Shown: positions 1 through 8,210 of the stretch, in pieces
Layout of the letters: the number at the start of each line of letters is the position of its first letter
How positions within the stretch are numbered: position 1 is the stretch's first letter
Origin: Bradyrhizobium lablabi
GTDB taxonomy: Bacteria; Pseudomonadota; Alphaproteobacteria; Rhizobiales; Xanthobacteraceae
DNA: 64,000 bases
NCBI RefSeq assembly: GCF_900141755.1
Contig: NZ_LT670844.1
Span: forward strand, 1,426,001 to 1,490,000
Direction: 5' to 3'
Position numbers and translations under genes: made by a program
Notes under the pieces: model-generated
Database searches by the model: none
The model's input: the letters and a program-made list of their open reading frames with translations, nothing else
What the model was told of the DNA's origin: nothing

Positions 1-679
1 CGAACTGGCCGATCTTCTGCGTTCCGACCGGCGTAATCAGGTTTTGCGCGGCGAGCGCGTTGGCGACGTCCTGTCCCGACAATCCGCGGGCCTGCAGCGC
101 CGTCGAGTTGAGATCGATCTGCACCTGGCGCTGCTTGCCGCCGAACGGATACGGGATCGCGGCGCCGGGCACTGTGACCAGCGGCGTGCGCAGCTGGTTG
201 ATGCCGATGTCGGCGAGGTTTTGTTCGGTAAGGCCCTCGCCCGACAAGGCGACCTGGATGATCGGAACGGTTGACGCGCTGTAGTTCAGGATCAACGGCG
301 GCGTCGCACCCGGCGGCATCTGTTTCAGAAGGGTCTGCGAAATCGCGGTGACCTGGGCGTTGGCGGTGCGGATATCGACGTTCGGCTGAAAGAAGATCTT
401 GATGATGCCGAAGCCATTATAGGAATTGGCAACGATATGTTCGATATCGTTGACGGTCGTCGTCAGCGCGCGCTGAAACGGGGTGGTGATACGGCCGGCC
501 ATCTGGTCCGGCGGCAGGCCGGTATATTGCCAGACCACGCCGATCACGGGGATACGAATGTCCGGGAAAATATCGGTCGGCGTGCGCAGCGCGGCGAGCG
601 GTCCGACAATCAACAGAAGCAGCGCCAGCACGACGAATGTATAGGGCCGGCTGAGCGCAATGCGTACCAGTGCGATCAT
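1..679 (-). CDS. RND efflux pump inner-membrane subunit (AcrB/HAE1 type), partial
   Basis: Reading back from an ATG at 679 gives 226 residues open to the window edge, so only the N-terminal part is visible. It starts MIALVRIALSRPYTF and has one hydrophobic segment at about residues 12-30, then the TPTDIFPDI stretch and porter-domain sequence typical of proton-driven RND exporters, which work with a periplasmic adaptor and an outer-membrane channel. No adaptor gene lies upstream within the window; it could be downstream, beyond position 1. Substrate cannot be told. The family is clear; a drug-efflux versus other-solute role is not. Confidence 0.85.
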   Translation of the reverse strand, partial: MIALVRIALSRPYTFVVLALLLLIVGPLAALRTPTDIFPDIRIPVIGVVWQYTGLPPDQMAGRITTPFQRALTTTVNDIEHIVANSYNGFGIIKIFFQPNVDIRTANAQVTAISQTLLKQMPPGATPPLILNYSASTVPIIQVALSGEGLTEQNLADIGINQLRTPLVTVPGAAIPYPFGGKQRQVQIDLNSTALQARGLSGQDVANALAAQNLITPVGTQKIGQF

Positions 680-1014
680 GAAATAGGCATTCCCCGAAAC
701 AGAAAAGGGCGCAGAACTCGCGCCAAAGGTCAATTGACCGTATGCTGATTTACCCGAACCGCGGCAAAATAGCCAAGGTCCAGCACGCCGCCGATATTCA
801 CTTCCGCGATACCGGCCTGTCGGCGATGCCGGCCGCGGACGGAAGCTCTCGTCTTCTCAAAGTATGACCGGAAATGCAGGCAGCGTTTTCAGCCTCTTTT
901 TCTAATCGCCCGAAAAAGGTTCTTTCCTAATCATCCGAAAAAGGTTCGCTTTCTCCTTATGGCCGGGCTTCGTTATGGAGCCGCACTCCATTGGCTGCTC
1001 TTTGAGTCACATTC
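680..1014. other. 335-bp intergenic region between MCP gene and RND gene
   Basis: No convincing gene. It holds a 12-bp perfect palindrome (728-739), a pair of near-identical 20-bp direct repeats starting at 903 and 928 that share CCGAAAAAGGTTC, and a short hairpin ATGGAG-N5-CTCCAT at 975-991 just past the chemotaxis gene. A 41-codon plus-strand reading frame at 742-867 starts with ATG but has no recognisable similarity, so it is not called as a gene. Confidence 0.5.
728..739. promoter_or_regulatory. Perfect 12-bp palindrome upstream of the RND gene, candidate operator
   Basis: GGTCAATTGACC is fully self-complementary and lies 48 bp before the RND start codon. RND pumps are often controlled by TetR- or MarR-type repressors that bind such sites. 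No regulator gene is visible beside it, so the role is inferred from position and symmetry only. Confidence 0.35.
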
Positions 1015-2706
1015 TCAGGCTGCCCGCACCGAGGTCAGGAACTTGCTGACTTCGATTTTGAGCCGGTTGCTGTCGCCGGACAGCGACTGCGCCGCGGAGA
1101 GCACTTGGGAAGAGGCCGATCCGGTCTCGCTGGCGCCGCGCTGCACGTCGGTGATGTTGGAGGATACCTGCATGGTGCCCTGGGCGGCCTGCTGCACGTT
1201 GCGGGAAATCTCCTGCGTCGCCGCGCCCTGCTCTTCCACGGCGGCCGCAATCGTCGAGGAGATCTCCGACAGTTTTTCGATGGTGCCGCTAATCTCCTTG
1301 ATGGCGTTGACCGACTCTTGCGTCGCCGCCTGGATGCCGGTGATCTGGGTACCGATCTCGCCGGTCGCCTTGGCGGTCTGCTCGGCGAGTGCCTTCACCT
1401 CGGACGCCACCACGGCAAAACCGCGGCCCGCTTCGCCGGCGCGCGCCGCCTCGATGGTCGCATTCAGGGCTAACAGGTTGGTCTGTCCGGCAATGGTGTT
1501 GATCAGTTCGACCACGTCGCCGATGCGGCTAGCTGCCTTCGAGAGTTCGCTGACGCGATCGTTGGTCTTGCGCGCCTGATCGACGGCATCGGTCGCCATC
1601 CGCGCCGAGTCCTGCACCTGGCGGCTGATCTCGTTGACGGAGGAGGCCATTTCTTCGGTGGCGGAAGCCACCGACTGCACGTTGGTGGAAGCTTCTTCGG
1701 AGGCCGCGGCGACCATCGTGGTCAGCTCCCGCGACCGCTCGGCGGTGGCGGTCAGCGTGCCGGCCGAGGCCTCGAGCTGTGCCGAGGCAGAGGATACGGT
1801 ATTGACGATACCGCCGATCATCGATTCGAAATCGCGCGTGATGCCGTCGACCCGGCGGCCGCGCTCGATCTTGGCTTCGGCGTCAAGCGCTGCGGCTTCA
1901 TCGGCGGCTTTCTTCGCGATCAGCGCCTCCTTGAACACCTGCAAGGTGTCCGCCATGGCGCCGATTTCGGTCTTCTCACCCTGATGCGGCACCTGCGCGG
2001 TGAGATCTCCGCCGCCCAGCGCCTGCATCGGCTCGACGATGGAGGCGATGCCGCGCGAGACATCGCGAATCAGATAGAAGCCGACGGCAATTCCGACGAT
2101 GATGGCGATGCCGAGGATGGCGGCGAGCATGATGAAGGCGGAGGTGTAATTGTCGGCCGCGTCCCTGGCGGCCTTGTCGGCGCCGGCGTTGTTGAGCTCG
2201 ATGCCCTTCTTCAGGATGTTGTCGGCCTCGATCCCGATCTTGTTCACCGTCTTGGTATTCAGTTCGTGCGCTTCATGGGGAAAATGGCCGGGGCTCTTGC
2301 GTGACAGCGCCACGACCTCCTCGGTGCCCTTCTTGTAGCTCTCCCACAGCCTGACCCAGTCATTGTACAAGGCGCGCTCTTCCGGAGTCGTAATCAGTGC
2401 CTCGTAGCTCTGCCGGATTCTCATGTTGCTATCGATGACGGTCGCCAAAACCTTTTCCGTCGCGTCCTTTTCCTCGATGGTTTCGCCGAGCATGTGCTCC
2501 CGGATCGCGTTGCGATAGGCGATGACGCCGGCGCGCAGATCGCCGAGCACGCGCACACTCGGCAACCAGCTGGTAGCGATGTCCACGGTATTGGCGTTGA
2601 TCGCCCGCATATTCCAGACCGCCAAAAGGCCCATGCCCGTCACCGCAACGAGCAGGAAGGCAACGACGGCGGTGATCTTGGCGCGGATCGAGAACTTGGC
2701 GAACAT
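1015..2706 (-). CDS. Methyl-accepting chemotaxis protein
   Basis: A 563-residue transmembrane chemoreceptor that passes ligand signals to CheA/CheW and is adapted by methylation. Membrane segments lie at about residues 10-30 and 190-213, enclosing a mostly helical ligand domain of the four-helix-bundle type. A HAMP linker follows (about 214-266), then a long coiled-coil cytoplasmic domain with the conserved hairpin ([20 protein letters not shown]). The open frame extends 24 codons upstream, but [10 protein letters not shown] at 2706 gives the usual short charged N-terminus before the first membrane segment, so I chose it. It stands alone; no che genes are nearby. The ligand is unknown. Confidence 0.93.
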   Translation of the reverse strand: MFAKFSIRAKITAVVAFLLVAVTGMGLLAVWNMRAINANTVDIATSWLPSVRVLGDLRAGVIAYRNAIREHMLGETIEEKDATEKVLATVIDSNMRIRQSYEALITTPEERALYNDWVRLWESYKKGTEEVVALSRKSPGHFPHEAHELNTKTVNKIGIEADNILKKGIELNNAGADKAARDAADNYTSAFIMLAAILGIAIIVGIAVGFYLIRDVSRGIASIVEPMQALGGGDLTAQVPHQGEKTEIGAMADTLQVFKEALIAKKAADEAAALDAEAKIERGRRVDGITRDFESMIGGIVNTVSSASAQLEASAGTLTATAERSRELTTMVAAASEEASTNVQSVASATEEMASSVNEISRQVQDSARMATDAVDQARKTNDRVSELSKAASRIGDVVELINTIAGQTNLLALNATIEAARAGEAGRGFAVVASEVKALAEQTAKATGEIGTQITGIQAATQESVNAIKEISGTIEKLSEISSTIAAAVEEQGAATQEISRNVQQAAQGTMQVSSNITDVQRGASETGSASSQVLSAAQSLSGDSNRLKIEVSKFLTSVRAA

Positions 2707-2861
2707 CAGGGGAATCTTTCGGGTTTGGAGCGCAGTGGTGCTTACGAAGCAAGGCGGCGGAATGCCCGCCTGCATCAAAGCCGATGCGGGCTGAGTTTTT
2801 GTTAACCCGATTCTTCTTAAAGTTCCGTAAGACTACGCAGCACCGGGGAAATACGGGGTGC

Positions 2862-4139
2862 TTAGCGCATCAGCTTGAGCGCATCGGAGAAAAATTCCGG
2901 GCCGCCGAAATTGCCTGATTTCAGCGCAAGCAGCATGTCGCCGTCCCTTGCGCCGACCGCGCGCAATACCGGCACACCGGCGGCGATTTCCGCGCCCACC
3001 AGAAAGCCCGGAATTCCCAGCCGATCCACGACAGCGCCGGAGGTTTCGCCGCCGGCGACCACCAGCCGCCGCACGCCCGATTGCACCAAACCTTCCGCGA
3101 TATCGGCCATCGCCTGCTCGATCGCTTGTCCCGCGGCATCGCGGCCATGGCGGGCCTGCAACGCCGCTACTTTGTCAGGCGTCGAACTAGAGGCGATCAG
3201 GATCGGGCCCTCGCCGAGCCGTTCCCTCGCCCAGGATAACGCGCGCCGGGCTTCCTCTCTCCCCGCGACGACGCGGTCGGGATCGAGATACAAAACCGGC
3301 ATCGCCTTCTCGGCGTTGGCGATCTGCTGCAACGTCGCCTGCGAGCAACTGCCGGCAAGACACGCCGCAGGTCCCCCTACCGCTGCGTCGGTAGCGGCGT
3401 TCGGGGCATTCGGTTTGACTTTGCCCGAGGCGACCAGCGCGCGGGCAAGGCCGAGGCCGAGACCGGATGCGCCGACGGAGACGCGATGGTCCAGCGCGAC
3501 CGTGCCGATGGTTTCGAGATCGCGTTCGAAAACGGCGTCGGCGATGGCCGCGCCGATGCCGTTCTTTGCAAGATCGGCAAGGCGCGCGCGGACGGCCTCC
3601 GGCCCGCGCGCGATCACGGCGAGATCGACCAGACCCACTTTTGCCCGGCTTTGGCGCGCCAGCACCCGCACCAGGCTGGAATCATGCATCGGATTGAGCG
3701 GATGATCTTTTAGGGGACTTTCGTTCAGCGGCACCACACCCACGAACAGATTGCCCATATAGACGGTGCGGCCGGTTTCCGGAAACGCCGGCGTCACCAA
3801 TACGATGGTGTCGCCGGAATCGGCGCGCAGCGCGTCCATCACCGGTCCGATATTGCCGGCGTCGGTGGAATCGAAGGTCGAGCAGATCTTGAACAGCACA
3901 TGGTCCGCGCCTCGCCCGCGCAGCCATTGTTCGGCCGCGCGCGAACGCGATACCGCAAGGCCCACCTCGATCGAGCGGCTTTTCAGCGACACCACCACCG
4001 CATCGACCTCGGGCAATCTCAAATCGTCGGAGGGCACGCCGATGGTCTGCACCGTGCGCAGGCCACAACGTGTCAGCGTGTTGGCGAGATCGGAGGCGCC
4101 GGTATAGTCGTCGGCGATGCAGCCCAAGACAAGGGTCAC
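2862..4139 (-). CDS. otnK: 3-oxo-tetronate kinase (four-carbon acid sugar kinase, DUF1537 family)
   Basis: A 425-residue protein of the four-carbon acid sugar kinase family. It opens with the family signature GCIADDYTGASDLA (about residues 7-20) and carries the C-terminal nucleotide-binding motif VVAGGETSGAVV. Members phosphorylate 3-oxo-tetronate with ATP to 3-oxo-tetronate 4-phosphate in the cytoplasm. Neighbours otnI and ltnD on the same strand and otnC across the divergent promoter supply the other steps, so the assignment is stronger than the family alone would allow. Its start overlaps the otnI stop by 4 bp (ATGA), indicating translational coupling. It is the last gene of the three-gene transcript. 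Confidence 0.92.
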   Translation of the reverse strand: MTLVLGCIADDYTGASDLANTLTRCGLRTVQTIGVPSDDLRLPEVDAVVVSLKSRSIEVGLAVSRSRAAEQWLRGRGADHVLFKICSTFDSTDAGNIGPVMDALRADSGDTIVLVTPAFPETGRTVYMGNLFVGVVPLNESPLKDHPLNPMHDSSLVRVLARQSRAKVGLVDLAVIARGPEAVRARLADLAKNGIGAAIADAVFERDLETIGTVALDHRVSVGASGLGLGLARALVASGKVKPNAPNAATDAAVGGPAACLAGSCSQATLQQIANAEKAMPVLYLDPDRVVAGREEARRALSWARERLGEGPILIASSSTPDKVAALQARHGRDAAGQAIEQAMADIAEGLVQSGVRRLVVAGGETSGAVVDRLGIPGFLVGAEIAAGVPVLRAVGARDGDMLLALKSGNFGGPEFFSDALKLMR

Positions 4140-4918
4140 GGTTTTGCTCCGGCATAGGGCTTGAACCAGGCAAGGCCGTCGGTGGTCTTGCCGCGCGGGT
4201 TATATTCACAGCCGACAAAGCCGCCATAGCCGAGCCGGTCCAGTTCCTTGAACAGGAACGGATAGTTCAACTCCTCGCCATCAGGCTCGTGGCGCGAGGG
4301 GATGCTGGCGATCTGGATGTGGCCGATGATCGGCATCATCTCGCGCAGTCGCATGGTTACATCGCCGTGGATGATCTGGCAGTGATAGATGTCGAACTGC
4401 AGCTTCAGATTGGGAATTTCCAGCTCAACGATCAAATCGCGCGCGAAGTTAAAATCGTTGAGAAAATAGCCGGGCACGTTGCGCGGGTTGATCGGCTCGA
4501 TCACGACGTCGAGGCCATGAGCCATCAGAAACTCGGCGGTCCATACCACCGATCGCGTGAACGCCGCCTCGGCCTGCGGATCCCTGCGGTCGGCGATGCC
4601 CGCCATCAGATGCAACCGCTTGACGCCGGTCGCCTGCGCGTAAGGCAGCGCGGTGCGCACGCTGTCCTGCAGGTCGCCAAAACGATCAGGCAGCGCCGCA
4701 AATCCCTTTTCGCCGGCCTCCCAGTTGCCCGGCGGCAGATTGAACAGCGCCTGGGTCAGCCCGTTACCGCGCAGCCGCTCGCCGATGGCGTCGGCGGGAA
4801 AATCGTAAGGAAACAGGAATTCGACGGCGGTAAATCCCGCTTTCGCCGCCGCCTCGAAACGGTCGAGGAACGGCACTTCGTTGAACATCATCGTCAGATT
4901 GGCGGCGAAACGGGGCAT
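4136..4918 (-). CDS. otnI: 2-oxo-tetronate isomerase (hydroxypyruvate isomerase family)
   Basis: 260 residues with a TIM-barrel xylose-isomerase-like fold, starting MPRFAANLTMMF, a beginning shared by Hyi/OtnI proteins. The conserved metal-site acids are seen in VIEPINPRN and LQFDIYHCQI. In the sugar-acid pathway OtnI converts 2-oxo-tetronate to 3-oxo-tetronate before phosphorylation. The frame is open upstream to 4951, but the ATG at 4918 matches family starts and avoids overlapping the upstream dehydrogenase, leaving a 19-bp gap. Hydroxypyruvate isomerase (glyoxylate metabolism) is the alternative; the neighbouring otnK, ltnD and otnC favour the tetronate role. Confidence 0.88.
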   Translation of the reverse strand: MPRFAANLTMMFNEVPFLDRFEAAAKAGFTAVEFLFPYDFPADAIGERLRGNGLTQALFNLPPGNWEAGEKGFAALPDRFGDLQDSVRTALPYAQATGVKRLHLMAGIADRRDPQAEAAFTRSVVWTAEFLMAHGLDVVIEPINPRNVPGYFLNDFNFARDLIVELEIPNLKLQFDIYHCQIIHGDVTMRLREMMPIIGHIQIASIPSRHEPDGEELNYPFLFKELDRLGYGGFVGCEYNPRGKTTDGLAWFKPYAGAKP

Positions 4919-4937
4919 TGCGGTCCTCTTGTTCGTT

Positions 4938-5864
4938 CTATTTCGGCTCACCGGGCAGCTTCGTGCCCGAGATGCGTCCGTAGAGCCGCGCTACCGAGGC
5001 ATCGTCGTCGCGGCCCATGCCGGAAGCCGACGCCATCAGGAACATCTGCAGCGCTGCGGACGCCAGCGTCGCCGGAAATCTGGCGTTGCGTGCCATGTCC
5101 TGGACGATGCCGAGGTCCTTGACAAAAATCTCCACCGCGCTGCGCGGCTTGTAGTCGCCGGCGATCACATGCGGCATGCGGTTCTCGAACATCCAGGAAT
5201 TGCCGGCGGAGGCCGTGATCACCTCATAGACTTTTTGCAGATCAAGCCCTTGCCGGGCGGCAAACGTAATCGCTTCGGAGGCGGCGGCGATATGAACGCC
5301 GGCCAAAAGCTGGTTGATCATCTTGAACGCGGCGCCGTGGCCGGCGGCATCGCCAAGCTCGTAGAGTTTTGCCGCCATGGCATCGAGCGCCGGCCGCGCC
5401 TTGGCAAAGGCGGCAGCGCTCCCCGAGGCCAAAATGGTCAACTCGCCCTGCGCCGCGCGCTGCGCGCCTCCCGAGATCGGCGCGTCGAGATAATGCCGGC
5501 CGGTCGCTTCCAACTGCTTTGCGAGCCGCTTTGCCACTTCCGGATCCATGGTCGCGGAGGAGACGAACACCGTATCCTTCGCCATCGTTTCGACAACACC
5601 GTCCTTGCCAAACAAAATGGTTTCGGTTTGGGCGGCATTGAGGACGACGCTGATGACGATATCGGCCCCTTTTGCGGCTTCCGCCGGTGTTTTAGCGCCT
5701 TTGCCGCCGTCGGCAACGAACCGCGCAACAAGGTCGCCCGCGACATCGCAGCCGGTTACGTCAAAGTCCTTGCGGCGAAGCGAGGTCGCCATGCCAAATC
5801 CCATCGAGCCCAGCCCGATGACGGCGATACGCGGTTTTGCAGTTCTGGATTCAGGCATCGGCAT
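4938..5864 (-). CDS. ltnD: L-threonate dehydrogenase, NAD-dependent (3-hydroxyisobutyrate dehydrogenase family)
   Basis: 308 residues of the beta-hydroxyacid dehydrogenase family. The dinucleotide-binding motif IGLGSMGFGMA is at about residues 16-26. The substrate motif DAPISGG and the catalytic lysine in GHGAAFKMINQLL are present. LtnD oxidises a four-carbon sugar acid at C2 to 2-oxo-tetronate, the first step of the pathway completed by OtnI, OtnK and OtnC. It is the first gene of the minus-strand otn transcript, 113 bp from the divergent otnC start. A related enzyme such as D-erythronate or tartronate semialdehyde dehydrogenase cannot be excluded from sequence; context decides. Confidence 0.87.
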   Translation of the reverse strand: MPMPESRTAKPRIAVIGLGSMGFGMATSLRRKDFDVTGCDVAGDLVARFVADGGKGAKTPAEAAKGADIVISVVLNAAQTETILFGKDGVVETMAKDTVFVSSATMDPEVAKRLAKQLEATGRHYLDAPISGGAQRAAQGELTILASGSAAAFAKARPALDAMAAKLYELGDAAGHGAAFKMINQLLAGVHIAAASEAITFAARQGLDLQKVYEVITASAGNSWMFENRMPHVIAGDYKPRSAVEIFVKDLGIVQDMARNARFPATLASAALQMFLMASASGMGRDDDASVARLYGRISGTKLPGEPK

Positions 5865-5928
5865 TTCCTCAAACGGGTTCCTCGTCAGCCGAAATTCGAA
5901 AACGGCCTTTGTCTCTCCGTATCACGGC

Positions 5929-5944
5929 TTGGCCGCGCTGCCAA
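5929..5944. promoter_or_regulatory. Candidate operator in the ltnD/otnC divergent promoter
   Basis: TTGGC-N6-GCCAA is a 16-bp inverted repeat near the middle of the 113-bp gap between the two divergent otn transcripts. A second, wider pair, TTGTCTC (5909-5915) and GAGACAA (5950-5956), encloses it. Sugar-acid operons are commonly under GntR, LacI or DeoR repressors that bind such sites. No regulator gene is adjacent. Confidence 0.35.
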
Positions 5945-5977
5945 AGCATGAGACAAGGCGGCAAAGAGGATGCTGCC

Positions 5978-6637
5978 ATGACCGAAAGCAATATCCGCGA
6001 AGAAATCTGCCGGCTCGGCCGTTCGCTGTTCGAGCGCGGGCTGACGCCGGGGTCGTCGGGTAATATCAGCGTCAAGCTCGACGACGGCGGGTGGCTGGTG
6101 ACGCCGACCAATGCCTCGCTCGGCTTTCTCGACCCGGCACGGCTGTCGCGGCTTTCACCCGACGGCCGGCTCGCCTCCGGCGATGCCCCGACCAAGGAAG
6201 TGCCGCTGCACACCGCGCTCTATCAGACCCGCAACGCCGCGCGCGCCGTGGTGCATCTGCACTCGACGCATTCGGTCGCGCTCTCGATGCTGCCGGAGAT
6301 CGACCCGCGCGCCGCGCTGCCGCCGATGACGGCGTATTATTTGATGAAATGCGGCGCCACCGCACTGGTGCCCTACTATCGACCGGGCGATCCGGCGGTG
6401 GCGGATGCCATCAAGGGGCTCGCTGGGAAATATTCATCGGTGCTGCTCGCCAATCACGGCCCGGTGGTCTCCGGTGACACCCTGGAAGCCGCAGTGTTTG
6501 CGATCGAGGAACTGGAAGAGACAGCAAAGCTCTATTTACTGCTGCGCGGGTTGAACCCAAGGTATCTGACGCCGGAGCAGGTTTCGGATTTGGTGAAGGC
6601 ATTTGGGCTCACGCTGCCGGAACATGGGCACGACTAA
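5978..6637 (+). CDS. otnC: 3-oxo-tetronate 4-phosphate decarboxylase (class II aldolase/adducin family)
   Basis: 219 residues of the zinc-dependent class II aldolase family. Visible hallmarks are the phosphate loop GLTPGSSGNIS (about residues 21-31), the acidic residue Glu74, zinc-binding histidines in VVHLHSTHS (His93, His95) and a third in ANHGPV. OtnC decarboxylates 3-oxo-tetronate 4-phosphate to dihydroxyacetone phosphate, feeding central metabolism. The frame is open from 5837, inside the divergent ltnD gene; the ATG at 5978 is preceded by AAAGAGGA and matches family starts. A plain L-fuculose-phosphate aldolase is the alternative, but all three otn/ltn partners are adjacent. Confidence 0.9.
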   Translation: MTESNIREEICRLGRSLFERGLTPGSSGNISVKLDDGGWLVTPTNASLGFLDPARLSRLSPDGRLASGDAPTKEVPLHTALYQTRNAARAVVHLHSTHSVALSMLPEIDPRAALPPMTAYYLMKCGATALVPYYRPGDPAVADAIKGLAGKYSSVLLANHGPVVSGDTLEAAVFAIEELEETAKLYLLLRGLNPRYLTPEQVSDLVKAFGLTLPEHGHD

Positions 6638-6645
6638 CCTCTCCA

Positions 6646-6734
6646 CGTCATGGCCGGGCTCGTCCCGGCGATCCACGTCTTTAGTGCCTCAAGAAAGTAA
6701 GACGTGGATGCCTGGGACAAGCCCGGGCATGACG
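6646..6734. repeat. Long palindromic intergenic repeat, family B
   Basis: An imperfect inverted repeat whose ends read CGTCATGGCCGGGCTCGTCC and its near complement, with a second inner pair ATCCACGTCTT/AAGACGTGGAT. It lies between the convergent otnC and livF genes and can form a strong hairpin, so it may act as a bidirectional terminator. A second copy is at 18001-18085. A shorter element (6752-6783) ending TCGCAATGACG resembles family C. Confidence 0.8.
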
Positions 6735-6790
6735 GCGGAACCGAAGCGTGGATTGCTTCGTCGCTGCGCTCCTCGCAATGACGATTGAGG

Positions 6791-7495
6791 CTACAATCCC
6801 AGATACGCTTTCCGCACATCTGGATTGCCCTTGATGTCCACCGCCCTACCCTGCATCAGCACGCGGCCGGTTTGCAGGATGTAGGCGCGGTCGGCGATGT
6901 CCAGGCACTCGGCCATGCGCTGCTCGACGATCAATACGGTCATGCCGGCGTCGCGGATTTGCTTTACCGCGGCAAAGATTTCGTCGACCAGCTTTGGCAT
7001 GATGCCTTGCGACGGTTCGTCCAGCATCAGAAGGCGCGGCCGCGTCATCAGCGCGCGGCCGATCGCGAGCATTTGCTGCTCGCCGCCGCTTAGCGTCTCG
7101 GCGCGTTGCTCCAGGCGTTCGGATAATCGCGGAAACAAATTGAACACCAGTTTAAGCGGCGCGTCGCGATCGGTTTCGCCGCGATACATGTAGCTGCCGA
7201 GCCGCAGATTGTCGTGCACCGACAGCCGCGGAAACAGCCGTCGGTTTTCCGGCACATAGGCGATGCCGCGCGCGGTGATGATGTGCTGCGCCAGGCCGTC
7301 GATCCGCGCGCCGTCGAAGGTGACAGAGCCGGCGCGCGGACGTTCGGCGCCGGCGATGGATTTTAACAATGTCGATTTGCCGGCACCGTTAGCGCCGGCG
7401 ACGCAAACGATCTCGCCCTTGGCGACCTCGATGCTCACCGAAGAGATCGCGACCAATCCCTGATAGGCGGTGGTGACTTCATGCACCGACAGCAT
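6791..7495 (-). CDS. livF: Branched-chain amino acid-type ABC transporter ATPase LivF
   Basis: 234 residues, a single ABC ATPase domain. Walker A is GANGAGKST (34-42), the signature is LSGGEQQ (135-141), and Walker B is LLMLDEP ending about residue 161. It energises the importer with LivG on the cytoplasmic face of LivHM. The open frame begins at a TTG at 7507; the ATG at 7495 has GGGGA spaced correctly before it and gives a normal LivF N-terminus. It overlaps the end of livG by 17 bp, as expected for a tightly packed operon. Substrates of this transporter class range from leucine to urea, amides and aromatic acids, so specificity is open. Confidence 0.93.
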   Translation of the reverse strand: MLSVHEVTTAYQGLVAISSVSIEVAKGEIVCVAGANGAGKSTLLKSIAGAERPRAGSVTFDGARIDGLAQHIITARGIAYVPENRRLFPRLSVHDNLRLGSYMYRGETDRDAPLKLVFNLFPRLSERLEQRAETLSGGEQQMLAIGRALMTRPRLLMLDEPSQGIMPKLVDEIFAAVKQIRDAGMTVLIVEQRMAECLDIADRAYILQTGRVLMQGRAVDIKGNPDVRKAYLGL

Positions 7496-8210
7496 GACGA
7501 TCCCCAAGATAAGCGCTGATGACTTTCGGATCGCGCACGATGTCGGCCGGTTTTCCCTCGACCAGCACCTTGCCGAGATCGAGCACGATGGCGCGGTCGA
7601 CCAGCGGCATCACGATCTCCATGACGTGCTCGACCATCAGCACGGTGACGCCGGAAGCGCGCACTTTCCGCACCAGTTCCACGCCGGTCTGGGCCTCGAT
7701 CGGCGTCAACCCGGTGAGCACTTCGTCGAGCAGCAGCAGCTTTGGTTCGGTCGCAAGCGCGCGGGCCACCTCGAGCCGGCGTTTTTCCGACGGGATCAAT
7801 TCGCTGGCGAGCACGTCGGCGCGCGCGGCGAGACCGCAAAATTCCAGCACGTCATGGGCCTTGCGGCGGGCCTCGCGCATCACGGTGGTGCGGACCAAGG
7901 CGCCTACGATAACGTTGTCGATGACGCTCATGGTTTCAAAGCTTTTGACGACCTGAAACGTGCGTGCGATGCCGCGCTGGCAGCGCTCCGCCGCCGGCAA
8001 TGCGGTGACGTCCTCGCCGTCGAACATGAGCGAGCCTTGGGTCGGCGGCAGCACGCCCGCGATAAGGTTGAACAATGTCGACTTGCCGGCGCCGTTAGGG
8101 CCGATCAGGCCGACGATCTCGCCGCGCCCGACCGAAATCGAGATATCGCTGTTGGCGATCAGACCGCCAAAGCGTTGCCAGACGCCGCGGGTTTCGAGTA
8201 GCGGCGTCAT
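7479..8210 (-). CDS. livG: Branched-chain amino acid-type ABC transporter ATPase LivG, unusual signature motif
   Basis: 243 residues with Walker A GPNGAGKS (37-44) and the C-terminal LivG-type extension. The ABC signature, normally LSxGE/Q in this family, reads LIPSEK (138-143), and the segment after Walker B reads LLLLDEVLTGL rather than LDEPxxGL. The rest of the domain is intact (ARTFQ, Q-loop region; LMVEH, switch histidine), so it is probably active with an altered signature, or works asymmetrically with LivF whose signature is normal. It overlaps livM by 4 bp (ATGA). Confidence 0.92.
   Translation of the reverse strand: MTPLLETRGVWQRFGGLIANSDISISVGRGEIVGLIGPNGAGKSTLFNLIAGVLPPTQGSLMFDGEDVTALPAAERCQRGIARTFQVVKSFETMSVIDNVIVGALVRTTVMREARRKAHDVLEFCGLAARADVLASELIPSEKRRLEVARALATEPKLLLLDEVLTGLTPIEAQTGVELVRKVRASGVTVLMVEHVMEIVMPLVDRAIVLDLGKVLVEGKPADIVRDPKVISAYLGDRHAVGA

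Noticed and set aside
742..867. 41-codon plus-strand frame upstream of the RND gene
   Set aside because: No clear ribosome site at good spacing and no recognisable protein features; kept as a note only.
4070..5122. 350-residue plus-strand open frame
   Set aside because: Overlaps otnK, otnI and ltnD on the other strand, which are well supported.
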